This document shows, in pieces, positions 40,890 through 49,849 of a stretch of 64,000 bases of DNA. The DNA is taken from positions 3,472,001-3,536,000 of the forward strand of contig NZ_JAUSYZ010000001.1 of assembly GCF_030817195.1 (NCBI RefSeq). Reading direction: 5' to 3'. Source of the DNA: Arthrobacter globiformis (GTDB taxonomy: Bacteria; Actinomycetota; Actinomycetes; Actinomycetales; Micrococcaceae). The notes under the pieces are model-generated. The model was not told the DNA's origin. It ran no database searches and worked only from the letters and a program-made list of their open reading frames with translations. The position numbers were made by a program, and so were the translations under genes. The number at the start of each line of letters is the position of its first letter. Position 1 is the first letter of the stretch.

Positions 40890-42438
40890 CGGGGCGTACC
40901 GTGACAGGCTGGTCCGCCTTGCTGAAAAGCAGCTTGGTGCTGCGGTCCAGAAAGATCAGGTACAGCGCAAACAGCAGGGCGATGATGGCGGCTGCGTTGC
41001 GGGCCAGCGCCAGGGCGAGGCCCAGGTCGTCTGTCTGCAGGTAGGGAAAGACCTCCAGCTGGTCCGAGATGGCATAGACCATGAAGAAGGAAACGATGAA
41101 GTACAGGGCCTTGACCTGCCAGTCGTCGCGGATGCCCGTGACGGCGAACAGCGGGATCAGCCACACCACGTACCAGGACTGGATCATGGGCGCCAGCACC
41201 ACAACAGCCGCGAAGGCGAGCGTCAGGCGGCGCATGAGGCGGTCGTGTTCACCGCGGAAAATCTGCCAGGCGACGATGCCCACGGCAAGGAGCTTGCCGG
41301 CGTCGTACACCCACTTGGCCAGCCCCCAGCCGTCCAGGCTGAACGCGTTGGCGATGGATGCGACCACCAGGCCGAGCAGCCCCACGGGGGCGTACCAGAT
41401 CCAGACGCTGCCGGGCGCCGAGAGGCCGTTGATCCAGCCGAACCCGAAGCCGTTGACCAGGCTCATTGCGTAGAGCAGGGCAACGCTGATCCCGGCCGTC
41501 AGACCCCAGAACACAAACTTCCGGGGCCAGCTGGCTCCCTTGCCGGCCCACAGCAGGCCGATGAACGGAAGGAACACCACGGTGATCGGTTTCACCGCGA
41601 TGGAGGCCGTGACGAGGACAATGCCGAAAATGACCCGCCGCGTGGCGCAGTAGTACAAGCCAGCGAGGGCGAGCCCGATCATGAGCGAATCGTTGTGGAC
41701 GCTGGCGATGAAGTTGGTCAGGAAGAGCGGATTCGCCGCCGTCAGCCACAGGGCACGGTGCGGGTTGACCCCGTGCAGTTCGGCAAGCTTGGGGACGTAG
41801 ACGATGCAGAGCGCCACACCCGCCAGGGCGGCCAGGCGGAAGAGCATGATGCTGGCTTCCGGGTGGACATTGGTGGACCAGACCACGAACTGCTCGATCC
41901 ACAAAAACACCTGGCCGTAGGGAACCGGGGCCTCGGTCCACATCTTGTCCGCGCCCAGCTGGAAGTAGTTGGACAGCGCCGAGATGCCGTTCTCGTACGG
42001 GTTGAAGCCCTCCACCATTAGCCGGCCCTGGCCGATGTACGCGTAGACGTCCCGGCTGAACAGCGGGACGGTGAACATCATGGGAAGGCCCCACGCGACG
42101 ACAGCCTGCAGGGTGGCTTTGCGGGCCTCGCGGCCCCACACGTGGATGTGCTGGCCAAGCCTGAGCCACGCACGGACCAGCAGCATGCCGCCCACCGCAA
42201 GCAGCACAATGGAAAGCCCGACGCCGAACGCCTCGGTTCGCATCCAAATGAACAGCGGCATCCGCCGCAGCTCCGAGACGGGCGCCAGCCACCCGACGCC
42301 GAGGGAGCCGGTGAGCAGGAACATGGAACCGATGAAGCCGGAGAGGATCGGGGAGCGCGGGTTGTCCACTTCCGGGCGGGCCGGGTCCGTGGAAGTGCCG
42401 GTGGCCGTTTCCCCTATCGCAGGCACAGGCGCCGTCAT
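40882..42438 (-). CDS. mptB: Polyprenol-phosphomannose-dependent alpha-1,6-mannosyltransferase (MptB-like)
   Basis: About 518 residues, a GT-C fold membrane protein with a dozen or so hydrophobic segments. The family elongates the alpha-1,6-mannan backbone of lipomannan. The catalytic acidic loop near SRDVYAYIGQGRLM and the following GFNPYENG are typical. The ATG at 42438 is used here; a TTG at 42453 with AGAAGAGA next to it is an alternative start. The 3' end overlaps the AlkD-like gene by 8 bases. It diverges from orn. Confidence 0.85.
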   Translation of the reverse strand: MTAPVPAIGETATGTSTDPARPEVDNPRSPILSGFIGSMFLLTGSLGVGWLAPVSELRRMPLFIWMRTEAFGVGLSIVLLAVGGMLLVRAWLRLGQHIHVWGREARKATLQAVVAWGLPMMFTVPLFSRDVYAYIGQGRLMVEGFNPYENGISALSNYFQLGADKMWTEAPVPYGQVFLWIEQFVVWSTNVHPEASIMLFRLAALAGVALCIVYVPKLAELHGVNPHRALWLTAANPLFLTNFIASVHNDSLMIGLALAGLYYCATRRVIFGIVLVTASIAVKPITVVFLPFIGLLWAGKGASWPRKFVFWGLTAGISVALLYAMSLVNGFGFGWINGLSAPGSVWIWYAPVGLLGLVVASIANAFSLDGWGLAKWVYDAGKLLAVGIVAWQIFRGEHDRLMRRLTLAFAAVVVLAPMIQSWYVVWLIPLFAVTGIRDDWQVKALYFIVSFFMVYAISDQLEVFPYLQTDDLGLALALARNAAAIIALLFALYLIFLDRSTKLLFSKADQPVTVRPVI

Positions 42439-42647
42439 CTCAGGATCGTCCAATCTCTTCTGCGCCTATTCTCTTTAGGCATATCTCATGTGGGCGTGCT
42501 GCCCCATCTGCAGCCAAGCTGAGCGGCCAGCCAAAAAGGGCGTCGCCGGGGACGCGGCGGCGCAATGAGGCGTTGCCACGTACCCGAAATGTTAGCACCG
42601 GAGCGCCTCTCCAAGGCTTGCACGCGGCTGAACGGTAGGCTGAACGG

Positions 42648-43319
42648 GTGCCTATTACTAACGAACGCATCGTCTGGATCGACTGCGAAATGACCGGCCT
42701 CGACAACGTCCACGACGCCTTGATCGAGGTCGCGGCCCTGGTAACCGACTCCGAACTCAACATCCTCGGCGACGGGGTGGACGTGGTGATCAAGCCGGAC
42801 GACGCCGCCCTCACGCAAATGAACGACTTCGTCCGGGACATGCACACCCGGTCAGGTCTGCTGAACGAGCTTCCGGCCGGCAAGACAATGGCCGAGGCAG
42901 AGGCCCTGGTGCTGGACTACATCCGCAAGTGGGTTCCCGACCCCCGCAAGGCGCCCCTCGCCGGCAACTCGGTGGGAACGGACCGGGTCTTCCTCGCCAG
43001 GGACATGCCCTCGGTGGTGGAGCACCTGCACTACCGCATCATCGACGTCAGCACCATCAAGGAATTGTCCCGGCGCTGGTATGCACGCGCCTACTTCCAG
43101 GCGCCGGCGAAGCTCGGCGGCCACCGCGCCCTCGGGGACATCAAGGATTCCATCGACGAACTCCGGTACTACCGGGAAGCCGTCTTCGTGCCCGCACCGG
43201 GACCGGACAGCGCCACGGCCCAGAAGATCTCCCAGCGCATCTCGTCGTCGCCCTCCGCCGTCGGCCAGCCGGCCACGGAAAGCATGACGCCGCCCGCTGC
43301 GGAGCAGCCCGGAAAGTAA
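42648..43319 (+). CDS. orn: Oligoribonuclease
   Basis: 223 residues, a DEDDh 3'-5' exoribonuclease that degrades di- to pentaribonucleotides such as pGpG. The Asp-x-Glu of DCEMTGLD, Asp in LAGNSVGTDRVFL, and His/Asp in GGHRALGDIKDSI are visible. The start is GTG at 42648. The tail past residue 185 is Pro/Ser/Ala-rich and disordered. tRNA-His follows on the same strand. Confidence 0.96.
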   Translation: MPITNERIVWIDCEMTGLDNVHDALIEVAALVTDSELNILGDGVDVVIKPDDAALTQMNDFVRDMHTRSGLLNELPAGKTMAEAEALVLDYIRKWVPDPRKAPLAGNSVGTDRVFLARDMPSVVEHLHYRIIDVSTIKELSRRWYARAYFQAPAKLGGHRALGDIKDSIDELRYYREAVFVPAPGPDSATAQKISQRISSSPSAVGQPATESMTPPAAEQPGK

Positions 43320-43449
43320 TCTCCGCCACGTTTGAGGAAATTTTTGCCGAAACGGCCAAAAGTGGCAAAAGCATCCCCCAACAGCAGGTAAGCTATTTGT
43401 CGTTGCCTTTTCGGAAGGCCGGGAAACCGGACAGTCTGCAGGGCACATG

Positions 43450-43522
43450 GTGGGCGTAGCTCAGTTGGCAGAGCGCCTGGTTGTGGTCCAGGAGGTCGCG
43501 GGTTCAACCCCCGTCGCTCACC
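43450..43522 (+). tRNA. tRNA-His (anticodon GUG)
   Basis: Acceptor stem GTGGGCG/CGCTCAC, with an extra G at 43449 that could be the G-1 and C at 43522 as position 73. Anticodon stem CCTGG/CCAGG with loop TTGTGGT gives GUG. T-arm CGGGTTCAACCCCCG. A terminator follows. Confidence 0.95.
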
Positions 43523-43558
43523 CGCACCGAGGACGGCAGTTTATTGCCGGCCAGCAAC

Positions 43559-43590
43559 AAAGGCCGTACCGGTTATCCGGTGCGGCCTTT
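43559..43590 (+). terminator. tRNA-His terminator
   Basis: A 14-bp stem (AAAGGCCGTACCGG, one mismatch) with a TTAT loop and a TTTGTTGG tail. Confidence 0.85.
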
Positions 43591-43645
43591 GTTGGTTTCA
43601 CCCCCAGCCGGCTCGCCCGGCAAAGCGCCGAAGGAATTCCCTGAC

Positions 43646-44218
43646 ATGACTGTTCTGCCCATCACCATCTGGGGTGAGCCGGTGCTGCACCGCCGGGCTG
43701 CTGAAGTGGAGGAGTTCGACGACGGGCTTCGCCAGCTGATTGCCGACATGTTCGAAACAAACGACAAGGCGAACGGCGTCGGACTGGCCGCGCCGCAAAT
43801 CGGCGTGGGCAAGCGGATCTTCGTGTACAAGTTCGAGAACGAGGACGGCGCTCCCCCGGCCGGCGTCGTGGTAAATCCTGTGCTGACCCTCTCCAAGGTG
43901 TCCGGGGCGCTGCCGGATCCGGACGAGGAAGTGGAGGGCTGTCTCTCCTTCCCCGGTGGGCAGTATCCGCTCAAGCGTGCCGAATGGGTACGGGTGCAGG
44001 GCTTTGACGGGGACGGAAAGCCGGTGGATTTCGAGGCGACCGGCTGGTTTGCGCGCATCATCCAGCACGAATACGACCACCTGGACGGCAAGCTGTACGT
44101 CAACCGGCTCATCGACAGGTATGCCCGCAAGGCGATGAAGCAGGCCAAGAAGAGCGGCTGGGGCGTCCCGGGCCTGACTTGGATGCCGGGCGTGGACCCG
44201 GACCCGTTCGGCCACTGA
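43646..44218 (+). CDS. def: Peptide deformylase
   Basis: 190 residues. All three family motifs are visible: GVGLAAPQIG, EGCLSFPGG and QHEYDHLDG, giving the metal ligands Cys and two His. It removes the formyl group from nascent proteins. The ATG at 43646 has GAAGGA upstream at spacing 10. It lies after the tRNA-His terminator and is transcribed alone. Confidence 0.97.
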   Translation: MTVLPITIWGEPVLHRRAAEVEEFDDGLRQLIADMFETNDKANGVGLAAPQIGVGKRIFVYKFENEDGAPPAGVVVNPVLTLSKVSGALPDPDEEVEGCLSFPGGQYPLKRAEWVRVQGFDGDGKPVDFEATGWFARIIQHEYDHLDGKLYVNRLIDRYARKAMKQAKKSGWGVPGLTWMPGVDPDPFGH

Positions 44219-44247
44219 TACCGGCGCTGTTTCTGCCCGCTGAGGCC

Positions 44248-45045
44248 CTACCGGGGCATCACCGTCTGCTGCTGCGGGCATGAATCCAGCACGCGGGCCA
44301 TGGCGTCCCTTTCCGGCTGGGTGACCCAGAGGCCGTACGCTGCCTTCACCGAGATCTGCCGCGCCACATAGTGGCACCGGAGTGCCTTGTTCTTCGGCAG
44401 CCAGGTGGCGGCGTCCGACGCGCTTTTCTCCTGGTTGGCGTCACCGTCCGCGGCGATGAGGTTTAGCGGATCGTTGGCGAGGTTCTGCCGTTGCTGCGGC
44501 GTCAGCTGCTGGGCCCCCTTCTGCCAGGCGTCGCCCAGCGCGACGACGTGGTCGATCTGCACGTCCTTGCTGGAATCTGCCCCGCGGACGAACCTGACCA
44601 CCAGCCCCACGTACGGCTCATGCATGGTGCCGGCGGCAACCTTGCACTTTGATCCCTTGGTGAACGCAACGTCGTGAAGGTCCCGGCGCAGGATGTCGTT
44701 GCGGGTGTCGCAGCCGTTGTGGTCGGCGTCCTGCCAGGCCTGGCCGAAGGCAGACCGGTCGTAGTCGCTGCCGGATGCCCTGCCCTTCACGGCCAGGGCT
44801 CCCAGTGCGGCGGCCGCGCTGCCCCGCGGGACCGGGTACGGGGGTGTCACGGGCTTCATCCAGGCGGCATCGAACACCGGAGCCTCGCTGGGCCCGGACA
44901 CTGCGGGCTCGGCGGCGATGAACTGGCCTGCCGCAAAAAACCACACGCTGGCGGCGACTACCGCTGCCGCCGCGACACCTAGCACTGCCCAGGCCTGCCG
45001 GGAGCGGCGGCGGGCACGCCGGTAGCCGGCCCAGCTGACACTCAC
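44248..45045 (-). CDS. HNH endonuclease family protein (DUF1524-like), membrane-anchored
   Basis: 265 residues. One N-terminal transmembrane helix (LGVAAAAVVAASVWFFAAG) follows a basic stretch, so the enzyme faces outward or is released. The HNH/GmrSD C-terminal-type motif reads IDHVVALGDAWQKGAQ ... NDPLNLIAADGDANQEK, then WLPKNKALRCHYV. Two cysteine pairs may form disulfides (GCDTRND and SKCK). Relatives are secreted nucleases in actinobacteria, probably scavenging extracellular DNA; that role is inference. It is convergent with def. Confidence 0.85.
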   Translation of the reverse strand: MSVSWAGYRRARRRSRQAWAVLGVAAAAVVAASVWFFAAGQFIAAEPAVSGPSEAPVFDAAWMKPVTPPYPVPRGSAAAALGALAVKGRASGSDYDRSAFGQAWQDADHNGCDTRNDILRRDLHDVAFTKGSKCKVAAGTMHEPYVGLVVRFVRGADSSKDVQIDHVVALGDAWQKGAQQLTPQQRQNLANDPLNLIAADGDANQEKSASDAATWLPKNKALRCHYVARQISVKAAYGLWVTQPERDAMARVLDSCPQQQTVMPR

Positions 45046-45172
45046 GGGGCCGCCTCTGGGCAGGACTCCGGGGCAGGATGCGGGTACACATCCAGGAGCC
45101 TAGGCGAAACCGCCCGCCGCTGTGCGGATATCCACAGTGTGGAGGACAGGTGCCCTGTGGAGGGCGGGCGGC

Positions 45173-45382
45173 CTACTGCTCGCGCATGACCCGATGAAGA
45201 TCGGTGTTGGCGAGATCAAGCAGCCGCTCCAGCTGGGCCACCCTGTCATCGCCGATTTCCCCTGCCGCATGTGCAGTGCGTGCCTGGTCCAGAAGCCGTT
45301 GGGCTTCTTTCTGGTTGGCCTTTGCAACGTCGAGGGCATGTTCCAGGGTTGTCTCATGCTGGAGTGTCGGGTTCTGTTCCAT
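45173..45382 (-). CDS. Small coiled-coil protein
   Basis: 69 residues, no family recognised. It is strongly helical and charged: HALDVAKANQKEAQRLLDQARTA and VAQLERLLDLANTDLHRVM could form a coiled coil. It lies between the gap terminator and the HNH gene on the same strand as both. Its start has no clear ribosome binding site. Support comes from amphipathic composition and lack of overlap with other genes. Confidence 0.5.
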   Translation of the reverse strand: MEQNPTLQHETTLEHALDVAKANQKEAQRLLDQARTAHAAGEIGDDRVAQLERLLDLANTDLHRVMREQ

Positions 45383-45447
45383 GACACAAGTTTGTGCCCG
45401 TTTACCGGCTGATTCCAGAGAATTGCCCGGGAAGTTCCCGGGAACGG

Positions 45448-45485
45448 GTCAGCCCCGCCGGCACAGGTGTGCCGGCGGGGCTGAC
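45448..45485 (-). terminator. gap terminator
   Basis: A perfect 17-bp stem (GTCAGCCCCGCCGGCAC) with the tetraloop AGGT, 12 bases past the gap stop on the minus strand. Confidence 0.88.
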
Positions 45486-45497
45486 GGAACGCTTCGG

Positions 45498-46991
45498 TTA
45501 GACCGGGGCTGCCACGGCCAGGACCGGGGCTGCGTCCTTTGCGGAGTCCTTGGCCGGGAAGGTCGGCGGGTTGACCCCGGCCATTTCCTCCATGACGCGG
45601 ACCACCTGGCAGCTGTAGCCGAACTCGTTGTCGTACCAGACGTAGACGACCAGGTTCTTGTCGTTGGCGATGGTGGCGAGGCCATCGACGATGCCTGCAC
45701 GTCGGGAACCGACGAAGTCGGTGGAGACGACCTCCGGGGAGTCAATGTAGTCGATCTGCTTGCGCAGGTCAGAGTGCAGCGACATCTCGCGCAGGTAGTT
45801 GTTGACCTCATCCTTGGTGGTGCCGTGTTCCAGGCTGAGGTTCAGGACAGCCAGGGACACGTCCGGGGTTGGGACCCGGATGGAGCTGCCGGTGAGCTTG
45901 CCCTGCAGTTCCGGAAGAGCCTTGGCGACGGCCTTGGCCGCACCGGTTTCGGTGATCACCATGTTCAGCGCGGCGGAGCGTCCGCGGCGGTCGCCCTTGT
46001 GGAAGTTGTCGATCAGGTTCTGGTCGTTCGTGAACGAGTGGACGGTCTCCACGTGGCCGTGGATCACGCCGTACTTGTCGTTCAGGGCCTTCAGGACCGG
46101 CGTGATGGCGTTGGTGGTGCAGGAGGCGGCCGTGACGATCCGGTCCGCGTCCGTGATGTCGCGGTGGTTGATGCCGTGGACGATGTTCTTCAGGTCGCCC
46201 TTGCCGGGCGCGGTCAGGAGCACGCGCGACACGCCCTTGCTCAGCAGGTGCTGGCCGAGGCCCTCGGCGTCGCGCCAGCGGCCGGTGTTGTCCACCACGA
46301 GGGCATTGTTGATCCCGTAGGCGGTGTAGTCGATGGTGGCCGGGTTGTCCGAGTAGATGACCTGGACCTGGACGCCGTTGGCCGTGATGGTGTTGGCGTC
46401 GGTGTCCACCTTGATGGTTCCTTCGAAGGAGCCGTGAACGGAGTCGCGGCGCAGCAGGCTTGCCCGCTTGGCCAGATCGTTGTCGGAGCCGCGCCGGACC
46501 ACGATGGCGCGCAGGCGCAGGCCGTGGCCGCCGCCCGCCTTTTCGATGAGCAGGCGCGCCAGCAGGCGGCCGATGCGGCCGAAGCCGTAGAGCACGACGT
46601 CGGTGCTGGTGCGGTCGTCGGCGCCCCGCTTGCCCACGACCTCAGCCAGCTCGGCGCGGAGGAATTCCTCCAGAGTCAGGTCGCCGCCGTCGGACTTGAA
46701 CTTCTGGTTCAGGCGGGCGATGTCGATGGCAGCGGCACCCAGCTCCAGCTGCGCCAGCGTGTTCAGCAGCGGTGCCGTCTCCTCCAGGAGCAGCTCATCC
46801 TTGCTCATCCGGCGCGCGAAGCGGTGCGCCTTCAGGATGTTCATGGTGGACTTGTTGATCAGGCTGCGTCCGTGGATGGAGGTAACCACGTTGTTTTCAC
46901 GGTACAGCCGGCCGATAACCGGGATCATGGCCTCGGCGAGCGCCTCACGGCCCATCCACGTATCAAGACAAGAATCTGACGTCTGGCTCAC
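45498..46991 (-). CDS. gap: Glyceraldehyde-3-phosphate dehydrogenase, long form
   Basis: 497 residues instead of the usual ~335. About 130 extra N-terminal residues (helical, charged) precede the Rossmann start YGFGRIGRLLARLLI. The active-site Cys is in SCTTNAITPVL, and the substrate Arg/His and C-terminal YDNEFGYSCQVVR are present. The length and N-terminal domain match the GapB-like enzymes of corynebacteria, which serve gluconeogenesis in C. glutamicum. It is monocistronic; a hairpin with U-tract lies about 130 bases upstream on the same strand. Confidence 0.93.
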   Translation of the reverse strand: MSQTSDSCLDTWMGREALAEAMIPVIGRLYRENNVVTSIHGRSLINKSTMNILKAHRFARRMSKDELLLEETAPLLNTLAQLELGAAAIDIARLNQKFKSDGGDLTLEEFLRAELAEVVGKRGADDRTSTDVVLYGFGRIGRLLARLLIEKAGGGHGLRLRAIVVRRGSDNDLAKRASLLRRDSVHGSFEGTIKVDTDANTITANGVQVQVIYSDNPATIDYTAYGINNALVVDNTGRWRDAEGLGQHLLSKGVSRVLLTAPGKGDLKNIVHGINHRDITDADRIVTAASCTTNAITPVLKALNDKYGVIHGHVETVHSFTNDQNLIDNFHKGDRRGRSAALNMVITETGAAKAVAKALPELQGKLTGSSIRVPTPDVSLAVLNLSLEHGTTKDEVNNYLREMSLHSDLRKQIDYIDSPEVVSTDFVGSRRAGIVDGLATIANDKNLVVYVWYDNEFGYSCQVVRVMEEMAGVNPPTFPAKDSAKDAAPVLAVAAPV

Positions 46992-47118
46992 AGAACTACC
47001 TTCCTTGGTTCAACCGGCTACGTCCTCGTAAACCGGATGGCGGCCACTGGAAGTTATCCAGGGCAAGCTGGCACCGGCAGGGTTTCGGTCCACCCCGGAT
47101 GCCGTTGACCGTGCAAAG

Positions 47119-47151
47119 AAAAACCGCCGGCTGCGAACGCAGATCCGGCGG
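47119..47151 (-). terminator. Intrinsic terminator or attenuator upstream of gap
   Basis: Read on the minus strand, CCGCCGG ... CTGCG AA-type hairpin (47151-47124) is followed by TTTTTC at 47123-47119. It lies 130 bases before the gap start and 415 bases after the end of rnpB. It could end the rnpB transcript or attenuate gap. The remaining gap (46992-47378) shows no convincing gene. Confidence 0.75.
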
Positions 47152-47378
47152 AAGAACTTCTACGTTCACCATCCATTCTAGGCGGGCCCGGGGGCTTCTC
47201 TTGCCCCGGAGCCCGTGAAATCACTCACACCGGGTGTGATACCTGTCGCCTGGGATGCGGGATTGTTATCGACGCAATCCCGGCAACCACTATCCGCACG
47301 CCTTCAGGGGGCCATAAGCTGACGGCCCTGACGGCGATGCACTCGTAAAGATGCCGTCTGCGAAAGAAAGGCCAAACG

Positions 47379-47540
47379 ATGTATGAAATGGTCGCCCTGG
47401 GAGCCGGGAGTGCATGGCAGCGCCCAACCAACCGGACACCCGGATGCACTTGTGCACCTTGGCGGTACAGTCCGCAGCATCCCCGCCCCACCAACCCGGA
47501 CTGTCCCGCTCACGGAGTCGCCGGCCAAGACGCAGCATGA
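47379..47540 (+). CDS. Possible small ORF
   Basis: A 53-codon frame (starting MYEMVALGAGSAWQ) with AAAGG 8 bases before the ATG. It lies in the gap between gap and rnpB. Three cysteines and many prolines; no family recognised. Evidence is limited to the ribosome binding site and start, so this is a weak call. Confidence 0.25.
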   Translation: MYEMVALGAGSAWQRPTNRTPGCTCAPWRYSPQHPRPTNPDCPAHGVAGQDAA

Positions 47541-47564
47541 GGTCCAACCTGCTGCTGGCTTTGA

Positions 47565-47962
47565 GTGGATGGGTTGACCGATACGCCGGGTTCTGTGCTC
47601 CCGCGCTGTTGCCGGCGCGGGAGTAGCGGCCATCCATCTACGAGCGCCGTTGCCGGCGCCCTCCAGCGGCCTACCCGGACACTCGGGCGGGCAGCCCTCA
47701 AACGTGTCCTGTCTGGCCTTGCTCCGGGTGGGGTTTACCTAGCCTTCCCGGTCACCCGGGAAGCTGGTGGTCTCTTACACCGCCGTTTCACCCTTACCTG
47801 CTTCGTGCCGCTTTCAAATCGGCGCGACGCAGGCGGTCTGTTTTCTGTGGCACTGGCCTGCGGGTTACCCCGAGTGGGCGTTACCCACCACCCTGCCCTG
47901 TGGAGCCCGGACGTTCCTCGAGCCACTTGCGTGGCGCGCGGCCGCCTGGTCAACCCATCCGC
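47565..47962 (-). ncRNA. rnpB: RNase P RNA (bacterial type A)
   Basis: The catalytic RNA of RNase P, which removes 5' leaders from tRNA precursors. On the minus strand the conserved CRI region (GAGGAACGTCCGGGCTCC) is near 47925, CAGAAAACAGACC near 47845, GGTAAGGGTGAAACGGCGG near 47790 and GGTAAACCCCACC near 47733. The P1 helix pairs 47948-47960 with 47567-47579 over 13 bases without mismatch, which fixes both ends to within a few bases. Confidence 0.95.
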
Positions 47963-48027
47963 AGTCCAGTTTACGGGCTTTCCGGCGGACCCGGACACGC
48001 GCCCGGCGCGGGGTCTAAAATCGGGAA

Positions 48028-48954
48028 ATGGACCAGCCGTCCTTCACACGGCGACGCTTGCTGCATTTGACAGGTGTCGCTGCCGGGCTGACCGCCGCAT
48101 CCGCCTGCACGGTGCCGCCTGCACCGGTTCCCGGCCCCACGACGGCCAGTTCGCTGCCCGATTCGGCCGGAACACCTACTTCGCCGGGAACAACGACGGC
48201 GGCCATCCCGCCGGCTCCCCCGTCTCCGCCTTCCACAGTGTCGACCCGGACAGGCGCATTTGTCTCCCGCTTCCGTCCTGGGGTCGCCACGCACTGGTCC
48301 CTGGCGGTGCCGCTTCCGGACGAGGCAGGCCAGTTGCTGCCCGTGGCCGTCTTCCTGCACGGGCTGGGCGGCAGCAGTGAAGTTCTGTTGGGCGATCTCG
48401 CGGCGGACCGGGCCCTGCAGCGCCACTTGGACGACGGCGGCCCGTCCTTTGCGGTTGCCGCCGTGGACGGCGGCGATTCCTGGTGGCATGCCCGCGCTGA
48501 CGGCAGCGACACGCAGTCGATGCTGGTGCAGGAGTTTCTGCCCTTCTTGGGCGATCAGGGGCTCGACCTCGGAAAGGTCGGCATCTTCGGCACGTCGATG
48601 GGCGGGTTCGGCGCCCTTCTCCTCGCGTCGCGGGGCAGGGTGTCCGGAGTTCGCGCCGTTGCAGCCATGAGCCCGGCCGTCTGGTCCAGCTATGAAGAGG
48701 GCATGGAGGGCGCCTTCGACGGCCCGGCCGATTTCAAGGCGAACGACGTTTTTGCGCTCCGGCCGAGACTTGCAGCGATTGGCAAAAGGATCGACTGCGG
48801 CAGTGAGGACAATCTGGCCCCCACGGTGCGCAACTACCGTTCGGGACTTCCCGGCAGGGTGGAGGGCGGTTTTCAGCCCGGCGGCCATGACGCCTTGTAT
48901 TGGCGGTCCATCCTGCCGGACGTGCTGGACTTCCTGGGCCGTTCCCTGGGCTGA
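48028..48954 (+). CDS. Secreted alpha/beta hydrolase (esterase D/antigen 85-like)
   Basis: 308 residues. The N-terminus has a twin-arginine-like signal (FTRRRLLHLTGVAAGL) ending in a possible lipobox, ASAC. A Pro/Thr/Ser-rich linker of about 45 residues follows. The hydrolase domain has the oxyanion region FLHGLGGS and the nucleophile elbow GTSMGG; the C-terminal catalytic His is in PGGHDALYW. Substrate unknown. It is transcribed divergently from rnpB and precedes yaaA on the same strand. Confidence 0.85.
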   Translation: MDQPSFTRRRLLHLTGVAAGLTAASACTVPPAPVPGPTTASSLPDSAGTPTSPGTTTAAIPPAPPSPPSTVSTRTGAFVSRFRPGVATHWSLAVPLPDEAGQLLPVAVFLHGLGGSSEVLLGDLAADRALQRHLDDGGPSFAVAAVDGGDSWWHARADGSDTQSMLVQEFLPFLGDQGLDLGKVGIFGTSMGGFGALLLASRGRVSGVRAVAAMSPAVWSSYEEGMEGAFDGPADFKANDVFALRPRLAAIGKRIDCGSEDNLAPTVRNYRSGLPGRVEGGFQPGGHDALYWRSILPDVLDFLGRSLG

Positions 48955-49018
48955 GCTCCGCACCTCCATTTGATCCCGCCCCTCAGCTGATCCCGCACCC
49001 GGCCGGTAAGATCGTACG

Positions 49019-49783
49019 GTGCTGATTCTGCTCCCCCCATCCGAAGGCAAGACTCCGGCCGTCCGTGGAGACGCCATGGACTGGACTTCGTTGAGTTTCC
49101 CTGTGCTGAATACCTACCGGGCAAAGGTGCTCGATGCGCTGGGGACAGTCAGCGCACATGAGGATGCGCTCGCCCTGCTGGGCGTCGGAGCCTCGCTCAA
49201 GGACGACGTCGAACGCAACACGCGGCTCCACGCCGAACCGGCGGCGCCGGCACACCAGGTGTACTCCGGCGTGCTGTACGACGCCCTGGGCTACAAGTCG
49301 ATGACGCCGGCGCAGCGGCGCCGGGCGGATGAGTCGGTGCTGGTCATCTCCGCACTGTGGGGCGCCATCCGGTTCGCCGACTCAGTGCCCGCCTACCGGC
49401 TGTCCATGTCAACGGCCCTGCCCGACGTCGGACGCCTTGCCTCATTCTGGAAACCGCAACTGACCGACGCCCTCGGCGAAATTGCCGGCGGCCAGCTCCT
49501 GGTCGATTGCCGGTCCAGCACCTACGCGGCCGCCTGGACTCCCCCGCCGGCGGACACCGTGACAGTCAACGTGTTCACTGAGGTGAACGGCGCGCGCAAG
49601 GTGGTCAGCCACTTTGCCAAGCACACCCGGGGCGAGCTGGCCCGGCACCTGCTGACGCGGGGCGGCAAAGCCCCGGCGACGCCGGAGCAGCTGCGGAAGG
49701 CGGCAGCCGAGAAGTGGCAGGCCGAACTCGTTCCTGGCACCGCGCGCAAGGCCCACGCCCTCAACATCATCCTGCCGGGCTGA
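49019..49783 (+). CDS. yaaA: Peroxide stress protein YaaA (DUF328/UPF0246)
   Basis: 254 residues. The N-terminal LLPPSEGKT and the later VYSGVLYDALGYKSM, LVISALWGAIRFADSVPAYRLSM and VVSHFAKHTRGELARHLL segments are typical of YaaA. In E. coli YaaA lowers intracellular iron during peroxide stress. The start is GTG at 49019. It is convergent with the zinc-ribbon-like gene, with a palindromic terminator between them. Confidence 0.92.
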   Translation: MLILLPPSEGKTPAVRGDAMDWTSLSFPVLNTYRAKVLDALGTVSAHEDALALLGVGASLKDDVERNTRLHAEPAAPAHQVYSGVLYDALGYKSMTPAQRRRADESVLVISALWGAIRFADSVPAYRLSMSTALPDVGRLASFWKPQLTDALGEIAGGQLLVDCRSSTYAAAWTPPPADTVTVNVFTEVNGARKVVSHFAKHTRGELARHLLTRGGKAPATPEQLRKAAAEKWQAELVPGTARKAHALNIILPG

Positions 49784-49796
49784 CCCAACGGGCTGG

Positions 49797-49836
49797 CAGT
49801 TGATGCCGTTTCGAGAGCCCAAAACGGCATCAACTG
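49797..49836. terminator. Bidirectional palindrome between convergent genes
   Basis: A perfect 15-bp stem, CAGTTGATGCCGTTT with its complement, and a 10-base loop. The A/T stretches at the loop side give little U-tract on either strand. Confidence 0.75.
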
Positions 49837-49849
49837 CGAGTTACTTGCG

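Noticed and set aside
47565..48380. Plus-strand and minus-strand frames over 47.6-48.0 kb
   Set aside because: The region is RNase P RNA; the frames have no coding signature and cross conserved RNA motifs.
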